This document shows, one piece after another, positions 1 to 5,628 of a stretch of DNA of 5,628 nucleotides. The stretch's first letter is position 1. Each line of letters begins with the position of its first letter. The notes below the pieces were generated by a model. The model was not told the DNA's origin. It saw only the letters and a program-made list of their open reading frames with translations, and searched no databases. Both the position numbers and the translations under genes were made by a program. The DNA is from JBDREF01 sp043820045 (lineage in GTDB: Bacteria; Planctomycetota; Phycisphaerae; Sedimentisphaerales; Anaerobacaceae): NCBI GenBank assembly GCA_043820045.1, contig JBDREF010000388.1, forward strand, positions 1 through 5,628. Reading direction: 5' to 3'.

Positions 1-1183
1 CGTGTGGACGGGCTTTGACTATCTCGGCGAGCCCACGCCTTTCGGCCAGGAGGCACGCAGCTCCTATTTCGGCATCGTGGATTTGTGCGGCATCCCCAAG
101 GACCGCTTCTACCTGTACCGCAGCCACTGGCGGCCGGATACCACCACCGTACACATCCTGCCCCACTGGAACTGGCCCGAACGCATCGGTCAGAATGTCC
201 CCGTCTTCGTATATACCAACGGCGACTCGGCCGAGTTGTTCCTAAACGGAAAATCCCTCGGCCGACGAACAAAAGGTCAATTGCCGCAAAGGCCGACCAA
301 CTTCGCGCATGGCAAAGCCACAACCGCAAGCTCCACAGAATCGGACAAAGGCAACATCGCCGCCAATGCCAACGATTCCGACAGCGCCACACGCTGGTGC
401 GCCGCGGCCGCCGGCACAGGCCAGTGGTGGCAGGTTGACCTCGGCGAGGTCAAGTCCATCGGCTATCTGGCTATCGAGTTCGAGAAAGAGGCCAAGAACT
501 ACGGCTACGAAATCAAGGCCTCCACAGACGCTTCAACTTGGCAGACCATCGCAAGCAAGGATACGAGCAGGTCTCCCAGATGGGGCGGACCGCAGTATGT
601 ATTCCATGAAGCGGACGCGAAGGCAAGATTCCTGCGAATTGAGTTCACCGCAATGGCAGAGGGAACATGGGCCAGTATCCGAGAATTCGCCGCCTATCCG
701 GAGAGAGCCGAATCGTCGTATTACGATGTAACCTACAATTACCGTCTGCGCTGGAACGATTGTGTCTACGAGCCGGGTGAACTCAAGGCGATTGCCTACA
801 AGGACGGCAAAGAGATCGGCCAGGCGGTTATGCGCACGGCCGGCGAGCCTGCTGCAATTCGCCTGACGCCTGACCGGGACCGATTGTCCGCCTCAGGCAG
901 TGACCTTTCCTACATACTGGTCGAAACCGTCGATGAACAGGGTACGCTGTGTCCCCTGGCGGAAAACCAGGTCAATTTCAAAGTGGAAGGTCCCGCCGAG
1001 ATCGCCGGAGTGGGAAACGGCAACCCGCTGTCGCTTGAACCATTTACGGCGGATCATCGAAAACTCTTTTTCGGAAAGGCCATGCTGATCATTCGCGCCC
1101 ATCGGGGACGCGGCGGGCAGATTCGAATTACCGCACAATCTGCGCCAATGCGCGAGGAGACTGTCACGCTCGTGGCCGAATAG
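1..1183 (+). CDS. GH2 family beta-galactosidase-like glycosidase with inserted discoidin domain, C-terminal part (5' end outside window)
   Basis: This is the last 393 codons of a glycoside hydrolase family 2 enzyme; the reading frame is open to the left edge, so the GTG at 2 is an internal Val, not a start. Residues 1-45 are the end of the GH2 catalytic TIM barrel (WTGFDYLGEPTP, then SSYFGIVDLCGIPKDRFYLY). The catalytic acid/base and nucleophile glutamates lie upstream and cannot be checked. Residues about 50-90 begin a DUF4982 beta-sandwich (HWNWPE; ELFLNGKSLG). Residues about 99-232 form an F5/8 type C (discoidin/CBM32-like) domain, with ATRW, QWWQVDLG, YEIKASTD and RFLRIEF. DUF4982 resumes at about 240-275 (YRLRWNDCVYEPGELKAIAY). 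A final GH2 domain-5-like Ig fold (about 290-390) closes the protein. Known family members release terminal beta-galactosyl or related sugars, usually in the periplasm or outside the cell; the exact sugar specificity here is unknown. The family assignment is secure. Confidence 0.9.
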   Translation, partial: VWTGFDYLGEPTPFGQEARSSYFGIVDLCGIPKDRFYLYRSHWRPDTTTVHILPHWNWPERIGQNVPVFVYTNGDSAELFLNGKSLGRRTKGQLPQRPTNFAHGKATTASSTESDKGNIAANANDSDSATRWCAAAAGTGQWWQVDLGEVKSIGYLAIEFEKEAKNYGYEIKASTDASTWQTIASKDTSRSPRWGGPQYVFHEADAKARFLRIEFTAMAEGTWASIREFAAYPERAESSYYDVTYNYRLRWNDCVYEPGELKAIAYKDGKEIGQAVMRTAGEPAAIRLTPDRDRLSASGSDLSYILVETVDEQGTLCPLAENQVNFKVEGPAEIAGVGNGNPLSLEPFTADHRKLFFGKAMLIIRAHRGRGGQIRITAQSAPMREETVTLVAE

Positions 1184-1242
1184 CAACTGCCGCTCTGCCT
1201 GCTCAATCGCAATCACGACCATGGGCTCGTCCGTGAAAAGAC

Positions 1243-1271
1243 TTGACTTGGCCGCGTCGGCATGCGATAAA
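1243..1271 (+). promoter_or_regulatory. candidate sigma70-type promoter upstream of the peptidase gene
   Basis: TTGACT at 1243-1248 matches five of six bases of the -35 consensus. Exactly 17 bases later, GATAAA at 1266-1271 matches four of six bases of TATAAT. It lies in the only sizeable intergenic gap and points toward the peptidase gene. Transcription would start near 1278, just before the inverted repeat, giving a leader of about 100 bases that contains both hairpins. This is a by-eye consensus match only; the housekeeping promoter preference of the host is unknown. Confidence 0.4.
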
Positions 1272-1282
1272 ACGGGCAGTAC

Positions 1283-1352
1283 GTAGGGTGCGATGAAATC
1301 GCACCAAATAATACCCCTGTGCGACGAAATGGTGCGAGATTTCGCACCCTAC
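1283..1352. repeat. REP/BIME-like pair of inverted hairpin repeats
   Basis: Two similar palindromic units face each other. Unit 1 (1283-1305, + strand) is GTAG followed by an 8-bp perfect stem, GGTGCGAT / ATCGCACC, with a GAA loop. Unit 2 (1331-1352, read on the - strand) is GTAG followed by a 7-bp perfect stem, GGTGCGA / TCGCACC, with a 4-base loop. A GTAG foot 5' of a hairpin, with units in inverted pairs, is the known architecture of REP elements mobilised by RAYT (TnpA_REP) transposases. The arms also pair with each other (11 bp, 1283-1293 with 1342-1352, and 7 bp, 1299-1305 with 1331-1337). One long cruciform or two small hairpins are therefore alternative folds. A partial third copy, GTGCGACGAAAT at 1319-1330, matches 1288-1299 at 11 of 12 positions. 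No T-tract follows, so it does not look like an intrinsic terminator. No transposase is in the window. Confidence 0.8.
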
Positions 1353-1362
1353 AGGTTATTTG

Positions 1363-1370
1363 GGAAGGAG
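1363..1370 (+). promoter_or_regulatory. ribosome binding site of the oligoendopeptidase gene
   Basis: GGAAGGAG lies five bases before the ATG at 1376 and is the strongest well-spaced Shine-Dalgarno match upstream of any gene here. It fixes the start at 1376 rather than at the in-frame GTG at 1319, which sits inside the repeat. Confidence 0.75.
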
Positions 1371-1375
1371 TTGAT

Positions 1376-3268
1376 ATGTACAGGAGTTCTGCTGTTATTA
1401 TGTTGACTACAATCTTTGCATTATCTCAGGGCCCGGCTTTGGCCGAGACCCGCGAAAGAGCGGACGTCCCTGACCAGTACAAGTGGAAACTGGAAGACCT
1501 TTACCCTTCGGATCAGTCGTGGAACGCGGCCAAGCAGGAGCTGGTTGCTCAGTTCGACGAAGTGACCAAATACAAAGGCAAACTGGCCGGCTCTGCGTCC
1601 GAACTGTTAGCCTGCCTGGAGTTTGACACCGGGATGTCCAAAGAATTCGGCCGTCTGTACAGCTATTCGCACATGAAATCCGACGAGGACGTGGGCAACT
1701 CGACGTATCTCGCCATGAAGCAGGAAATGGAGCAGCTCAGTACCGACTACGGCTCCAAGGCATCATTCATCACGCCGGAAATTGCCGAAATGGACAAGGA
1801 AACAATCGACAGGTTCATCGAGCAGCAGTCCGGCCTGAAGATTTACAAGATGCTCCTGTACGACATACAACGAAGGAAAGCCCATACCCTCTCGGATAAG
1901 GAAGAAAAGATATTAGCCGAGGCGAGCCTGCTGGCCGACGGGCCGTCTTCGATTTACGGCGTCTTCAGCAATGCGGAAATGCCTTATCCTGAAATCACGC
2001 TCAGTGACGGCACGGTGGCGAAGCTTACAAAGGCGGGATACTCTCTGTATCGGGCTTCGGAAAACCGAGAGGACCGCGAGGCAGTGTTTCAGGCCTTCTG
2101 GGATACTTTTAAGAAATTCAAGGGGACTTTCGGCACGCAACTTTACGCCAACGTGAAGAAGGACATGTTCTACGCCCGCACGCGCGGCTATGAGTCATCG
2201 CTTCACAGCGCGTTGGACAGGAATAACATCCCAACGCAAGTATATATGGCTCTGATCGAGAACGTCACAAACAATCTCGATTCATTCCACCGCTACCTGA
2301 GACTGAAAAAACGAATGTTAGGCGTGGACACGTTGAAATACTCGGATGTATATGCGCCGGTGGTTAAAGGCGTAGATTTGAAATATACGTTCGACGAGGC
2401 AAAAGAGCTTGTGCTCGATTCCGCAAAGCCGTTAGGCAGCGACTACACCAGCGTCGTCGCAAAGACCTTCAAGGACCGATGGATCGACGTCTATCCGACG
2501 CCCGGCAAACGCTCGGGCGGCTACAGCAACGGCAGCGCCTACGACGTTCATCCTTATATCCTGCTCAACTACAACGACCAGTACGAGGACGTAAGCACAT
2601 TAGCCCACGAGCTGGGCCATGCAATGCACAGTTATTATTCCAACAAGAACCAGCCCTATCCGACGGCGGACTATTCGATCTTTGTCGCGGAGGTAGCTTC
2701 CACGTTTAACGAAGCCCTGCTGATTCACAAGATGCTCGAAGAAATCAAAGACGACGACGTTCGGCTGTCGCTGCTGATGAGTTACCTGGACGGCATCAAG
2801 GGAACTGTCTTCCGACAGACTCAATTCGCCGAATTTGAGCTGCGCATACATGAAAAGGCCGAACGGGGCGAGCCTTTGACAGGCGACGTCCTGACGAAAC
2901 TTTACGACGATATCCTGAAGAAATACTACGGCCACGACGATGGAATCTGCCGTATAGACGACTTGTATGCAGTCGAATGGGCGTATATCCCGCATTTCTA
3001 CTATAACTTCTACGTGTATCAGTATTCAACGTCCTTTACCGCATCCATAGCTTTGGCGGAAAAGGTGCTGGACAAGGAAGAAAACGCAGTTGAACGGTAC
3101 ATCGAGTTCCTGTCGTCGGGCGGATCCGATTATCCCATCAATATCCTGAAAAAGGCGGGCGTTGACATGACCGGCGCCGAGCCGTTCAACAAGACAATGG
3201 CGGCGATGAACCGAACGATGGACGCAATCGAAGCGATTCTCGCTAAACGGCAAGATGGCCGAGAATAA
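1376..3268 (+). CDS. pepF: oligoendopeptidase F homologue (M3B zinc metallopeptidase) with signal peptide
   Basis: This 630-residue protein is near the usual PepF length of about 600 residues and looks complete. M3B enzymes cleave short and medium oligopeptides in a closed cavity and do not degrade folded proteins. The zinc site is visible: HELGH at residues 411-415 (His411, catalytic Glu412, His415), with Glu439 in AEVAST as the likely third ligand. The family's C-terminal substrate-side motif IPHFYYNFYVYQY is at 538-550 (His540 and tyrosines). The N-terminal half is the helical PepF domain (DQYKWKLEDLYPSD onward). Residues 1-23 resemble a Sec signal peptide: Met-Tyr-Arg, a hydrophobic stretch, then PALA before Glu24. 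This suggests export, whereas classical PepF is cytoplasmic; absence of a lipobox Cys argues against a lipoprotein. The start is chosen for the GGAAGGAG site and because residues upstream of it derive from the REP-like repeat. It is followed 35 bp later by the ABC ATPase gene and may be cotranscribed with it. Family assignment is firm, export likely, substrate unknown. Confidence 0.93.
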   Translation: MYRSSAVIMLTTIFALSQGPALAETRERADVPDQYKWKLEDLYPSDQSWNAAKQELVAQFDEVTKYKGKLAGSASELLACLEFDTGMSKEFGRLYSYSHMKSDEDVGNSTYLAMKQEMEQLSTDYGSKASFITPEIAEMDKETIDRFIEQQSGLKIYKMLLYDIQRRKAHTLSDKEEKILAEASLLADGPSSIYGVFSNAEMPYPEITLSDGTVAKLTKAGYSLYRASENREDREAVFQAFWDTFKKFKGTFGTQLYANVKKDMFYARTRGYESSLHSALDRNNIPTQVYMALIENVTNNLDSFHRYLRLKKRMLGVDTLKYSDVYAPVVKGVDLKYTFDEAKELVLDSAKPLGSDYTSVVAKTFKDRWIDVYPTPGKRSGGYSNGSAYDVHPYILLNYNDQYEDVSTLAHELGHAMHSYYSNKNQPYPTADYSIFVAEVASTFNEALLIHKMLEEIKDDDVRLSLLMSYLDGIKGTVFRQTQFAEFELRIHEKAERGEPLTGDVLTKLYDDILKKYYGHDDGICRIDDLYAVEWAYIPHFYYNFYVYQYSTSFTASIALAEKVLDKEENAVERYIEFLSSGGSDYPINILKKAGVDMTGAEPFNKTMAAMNRTMDAIEAILAKRQDGRE

Positions 3269-3303
3269 CGGTCTTATCACTACATCGGCGGGCAGCACCG
3301 AAT

Positions 3304-4002
3304 ATGAACTCTGATGGTTTTGTCTCGACAGAGAATTTAACAAAGGTCTATTCGTCCGGCACGATCCGCGTTGTCGCCCTCGACAGTGTGACCATATCCA
3401 TCGACGAAGGAGAATTCCTGGGAGTGACGGGGCCTTCCGGTTCGGGCAAATCGACTTTGATGAACCTTCTGGCCGGTCTGGACAGTCCCTCTTCGGGCAG
3501 CATCAGAGTCAAGGGCAAATCCATCTCGGAACTGAGCAATGAAGAGCTTGCCCTTTACCGGCGGTACCAGGTCGGCATGATCTTCCAGTCTTTCAATCTG
3601 ATTTCATCCTACACCGCTCTGGAAAACGTTGCCTTTCCTCTGCTCTTTGCCGATGTGGGCAAGAAGGAAAGAAACTCGCGTGCGGCGGAATTGCTGGAGA
3701 AAGTGGGACTATCCGGACGTAAAGATCACCGTCCGTCCGAGCTGTCCGGCGGCGAGCAGCAGCGAGTGGCAATCGCTCGGGCCTTGATCAATCAGCCGAA
3801 AATCCTGCTCGCCGATGAACCTACCGGCAACACGGACAGCAAGACATCAAGTCAGATTGTGCATATCCTGTCGGACTTAAACCGCAATCACGGCTTGACC
3901 GTCATAATGATATCGCATGAAGAATCCCTGTTAGCGGAATTCGCGGATGAGGTTGTTCACTTCTGCGATGGTAAGGTGGTCGGGAAGGAGAAGATACGGT
4001 AG
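3304..4002 (+). CDS. ABC transporter ATP-binding protein, MacB/LolD type
   Basis: A complete 232-residue nucleotide-binding subunit that would power the permease encoded next to it from the cytoplasmic face of the inner membrane. All expected motifs are present: Walker A GPSGSGKST at 43-51, Q-loop Gln95 in MIFQSFNLI, signature LSGGEQQRVAIARAL at 147-161, Walker B ILLADEP at 167-173 with catalytic Glu172, D-loop GNTD at 175-178, and H-loop His205 in ISHEE. The pattern ADEPTGNTDSK and the aromatic YRRYQVGMIFQSFNL stretch are typical of the LolD/MacB/FtsE-like class rather than of importer ATPases. Length matches stand-alone LolD-type subunits; MacB itself has ATPase and permease fused, here they are separate genes. 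The ATG at 3304 is 35 bp after the peptidase stop and has no clear Shine-Dalgarno sequence, so translation may depend partly on upstream ribosomes. The specific substrate (lipoprotein, peptide, lipid or drug) cannot be told from the sequence. Confidence 0.93.
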   Translation: MNSDGFVSTENLTKVYSSGTIRVVALDSVTISIDEGEFLGVTGPSGSGKSTLMNLLAGLDSPSSGSIRVKGKSISELSNEELALYRRYQVGMIFQSFNLISSYTALENVAFPLLFADVGKKERNSRAAELLEKVGLSGRKDHRPSELSGGEQQRVAIARALINQPKILLADEPTGNTDSKTSSQIVHILSDLNRNHGLTVIMISHEESLLAEFADEVVHFCDGKVVGKEKIR

Positions 4003-4009
4003 AGAAGCG

Positions 4010-5401
4010 ATGAGAATTTCCGATTACATAGAACAGTCTTTTTCCAATTTGCTCAAGAAGAAGGTACGGACCTTTCTGACCACCTTCGGAGTAGTGATCG
4101 GCGTGGGGGCTCTTGTTTCCATGATTTCTTTCGGCAAAGGAGTTCAGAAGAACATCACCGATACTTTCGAGGAACTGGAACTTTTCAACTACATCAGCGT
4201 CTATCCCCACAGCGGGAGCAGCCGAAACTGGCAATCGGCTCACGATCCCGATGAACCGCAGGCGCCTGCCACTGACTCTCCCGACGCAAGTCGGGGCAGC
4301 GGTCCGGACGGACAGACCAGTGTCCTCGATGATGATTTCATCAGGGAAGTGACCGCCATCGAAGGCGTGGAGTCGGCATTTCCCGAGATTCGCTTCCCGG
4401 CACTGGTCCGGTTCAGGGACAAGGAGAAATCCTGCCTTATCCAGGTCCTCCCCGCCGATATCTGCCGGTCCGGATTGATGAAAATGAGAGCGGGAAGGCC
4501 TTATGAACCGAATGAGCGGGACTGCTTGATTATAAGTGATTCGATGCTACGCCGTATGAGAATCACGGAACCGCAAAGCGTCATTGGAGAGAAAATCGAG
4601 ATTGCCACCCTGACTGTCGATTTCAGTCTTTCGAATCTGCCCAATATCATAGCGTTCATCCAGGGCAGGGGCCTGCCGTTTTCGCAGAACAACTATGTTT
4701 TCAATATCGTCGGAGTGGCAGAGATGGGGTTTGGCGGGCCGATGCCTCTGAGGAGCGATGTCTATATTGCCCCTGCCGCCTCTGAAACTATGAGAAAACT
4801 GTCGCTGACGAGCATCTGGGACCTGTTTCAGACGCCCGGACGGCCCGACGGATATTCCGTCGTAAACATCAGGCTCTCGTCCGCCAAATATGTCGAGTCG
4901 GTCAGGACGAAGATGGAAGACCGCGGGCTCAGGGCCTTCGCCTTGATAGACCATCTGGAGGAGGTCAGAACAGGCTTTCTCTTCATGGACATGATACTGT
5001 TCGCGGTGGGGATGGTTGCCATTACTGTTGCCGCCCTTGGAATCATAAACACTATGGTCATGTCGATTCTGGAACGATTTAAAGAGATCGGAATCATGAA
5101 GGCGGTCGGAGCCAGCGACAGAGACATCAAGAAGATATTCTTCTTCGAATCGGGTGTAATCGGTTTTCTGGGCGGCCTTTTCGGGCTCGGATTGGGCTGG
5201 GCAGTCAGTATGGTCATCAATCAGGTAGTCAATTATTTCCTGGCCAGACAGGGAGTACCTCACATGGATTACTTCAGCTTTCCCTGGTGGCTCTGCCTGG
5301 GAGCGATTGCCTTTTCCATACTGGTCAGCCTGGCCGCCGGAGTCTATCCGACGTTACGAGCGGCCCGCGTTGATCCAGTTGTGGCACTCCGGCATGATTG
5401 A
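4010..5401 (+). CDS. ABC transporter permease, MacB/FtsX family
   Basis: A 463-residue four-TM permease of the mechanotransmission (type VII) class, partner of the ATPase encoded 7 bp upstream. The N-terminus has the family pattern of an amphipathic helix followed by KVRTFLTTFGVVIGV; TM1 is about residues 21-41. A large periplasmic domain (about 44-322, MacB_PCD-like) follows. TM2 is about 324-354, then the cytoplasmic-loop motif ERFKEIGIMKAVGAS (355-369), TM3 about 380-403, TM4 about 426-446, and the terminal AARVDPVVALRHD. Start: the in-frame ATG at 3947 lies inside the ATPase gene and adds 21 Arg-rich residues (MRLFTSAMVRW...) foreign to the family; ATG 4010 restores the usual N-terminus. 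Only a weak purine run (4001-4007) precedes it; a stronger GGAAGGAG (3983-3990) is 19 bases away, so coupling to the ATPase is likely. Residues about 66-105 are a Pro/Asp/Ser/Gly-rich, probably disordered insert near the start of the periplasmic domain. No adaptor gene accompanies the pair. Substrate unknown; LolC/E-like and MacB-like roles are both possible. Confidence 0.92.
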   Translation: MRISDYIEQSFSNLLKKKVRTFLTTFGVVIGVGALVSMISFGKGVQKNITDTFEELELFNYISVYPHSGSSRNWQSAHDPDEPQAPATDSPDASRGSGPDGQTSVLDDDFIREVTAIEGVESAFPEIRFPALVRFRDKEKSCLIQVLPADICRSGLMKMRAGRPYEPNERDCLIISDSMLRRMRITEPQSVIGEKIEIATLTVDFSLSNLPNIIAFIQGRGLPFSQNNYVFNIVGVAEMGFGGPMPLRSDVYIAPAASETMRKLSLTSIWDLFQTPGRPDGYSVVNIRLSSAKYVESVRTKMEDRGLRAFALIDHLEEVRTGFLFMDMILFAVGMVAITVAALGIINTMVMSILERFKEIGIMKAVGASDRDIKKIFFFESGVIGFLGGLFGLGLGWAVSMVINQVVNYFLARQGVPHMDYFSFPWWLCLGAIAFSILVSLAAGVYPTLRAARVDPVVALRHD

Positions 5402-5425
5402 CACGGTTGACTTTTGGCTGTCCCT

Positions 5426-5628
5426 CTATTTCAGGGCGGAAAAGAACCTGTTTAATCTCGGCTGGTACTTATCGGTAATATCCAAAGACCCGATCACGAC
5501 CTTTGCCTGGCCGACTATTTGGTCTCTCTTGACAAATCCAAAAAATCTCGAATCCCTGCTGTTGTCCCTGTTGTCGCCCATGACAAAGTAACTGCCCTGC
5601 GGCACGGCTACGGGTCCGAAACTGCGCA
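5426..5628 (-). CDS. lepB: signal peptidase I, C-terminal fragment (start outside window)
   Basis: Reading the minus strand from the right edge gives 66 codons and a TAG stop (plus-strand CTA at 5426-5428). The peptide contains VPQGSYFVMGDNRDNSRDSR followed by FFGFVKRDQIVGQAKVV. This is conserved box E of type I signal peptidases; the E. coli LepB counterpart reads GDNRDNSADSRYWGFV. The short tail (IGSLDITDKYQPRLNRFF) is also like the normal C-terminus, so the 3' end is probably intact. The enzyme cleaves Sec and Tat signal peptides at the outer face of the inner membrane using a Ser/Lys dyad; both catalytic residues (boxes B and D) lie beyond the window and cannot be verified. The gene converges on the permease gene with 24 bp between the two stops. 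No start codon is visible here, so start-to-stop ORF callers would miss it. Confidence 0.93.
   Translation of the reverse strand, partial: RSFGPVAVPQGSYFVMGDNRDNSRDSRFFGFVKRDQIVGQAKVVIGSLDITDKYQPRLNRFFSALK

Noticed and set aside
893..1222. Minus-strand open frame (109 codons) over the end of the glycosidase gene
   Set aside because: It is opposite conserved GH2 C-terminal sequence, lacks a good ribosome site and has no recognisable domain.
1283..1352. Inverted repeat read as an intrinsic terminator of the glycosidase gene or as a CRISPR unit
   Set aside because: No T-tract follows either hairpin and there are no regularly spaced repeats with unique spacers; the GTAG-hairpin plan fits REP elements better.
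1319..1375. Upstream GTG start that would extend the peptidase by 19 residues
   Set aside because: The added codons come from the REP-like repeat, would precede the signal peptide, and have no ribosome site; ATG 1376 has GGAAGGAG at proper spacing.
2600..2995. Minus-strand open frame (131 codons) opposite the peptidase active-site region
   Set aside because: It is antisense to the HELGH and following conserved region of PepF; a shadow of strong coding bias.
3947..4009. Upstream ATG that would extend the permease by 21 residues
   Set aside because: It lies within the ATPase coding region and adds an Arg-rich, non-family N-terminus; ATG 4010 gives the usual permease start.
4547..5263. Long minus-strand open frame (238 codons) opposite the permease gene
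   Set aside because: The plus strand encodes a clear MacB/FtsX permease throughout; the antisense product has no recognisable motif and reflects codon bias.
5402..5425. Possible bidirectional terminator between the convergent permease and signal peptidase genes
   Set aside because: Only 24 bases separate the stops, and I find no stem longer than about four base pairs and no T-run after a hairpin.
5307..5591. Plus-strand reading frame of 94 codons across the end of the permease gene
   Set aside because: It overlaps the conserved permease C-terminus in another frame and lies antisense to the signal peptidase I box E; its product shows no family features.

Overview
The window reads as ordinary chromosomal DNA of a Gram-negative-type bacterium with moderate to high GC. 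It probably comes from a carbohydrate-degrading lineage such as the Planctomycetota (Phycisphaerae-like) or a related PVC-group or Bacteroidota-like relative. This placement is only a guess. It rests on a large GH2 beta-galactosidase carrying a discoidin domain, an exported M3B peptidase, a MacB/LolD-type ABC system and a REP-like intergenic repeat. No 16S rRNA or other taxonomic marker is present.

Layout, left to right: (1) the 3' part of a GH2 glycosidase on the + strand, ending at 1183, with an F5/8-type C (discoidin) domain lodged inside its DUF4982 domain; (2) a 192-bp intergenic region with a candidate sigma70-type promoter, then two inverted REP-like hairpins each carrying the GTAG foot typical of RAYT-associated REPs, then a clear ribosome binding site; (3) an oligoendopeptidase F homologue (1376-3268) with an apparent signal peptide; (4) 35 bp later, an ABC exporter ATPase of the MacB/LolD class (3304-4002); (5) 7 bp later, its four-TM MacB/FtsX-type permease (4010-5401); (6) converging from the right edge, the last 66 codons of signal peptidase I on the - strand (5426-5628). 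This last gene is easy to miss because its start is outside the window.

The peptidase, ATPase and permease are close together on one strand with no obvious internal promoter or terminator, so they plausibly form one transcription unit that ends against convergent lepB. ATPase plus permease make a type VII (mechanotransmission) ABC module. No periplasmic adaptor (MacA/HlyD) gene is visible inside this short unit, so the substrate cannot be assigned. The glycosidase is probably a separate unit ending before the repeat.

I see no convincing evidence for a wholly new system. The points worth a second look are the REP pair in the predicted pepF leader, the nested discoidin domain, the exported PepF and the adaptor-less MacB-like pair.
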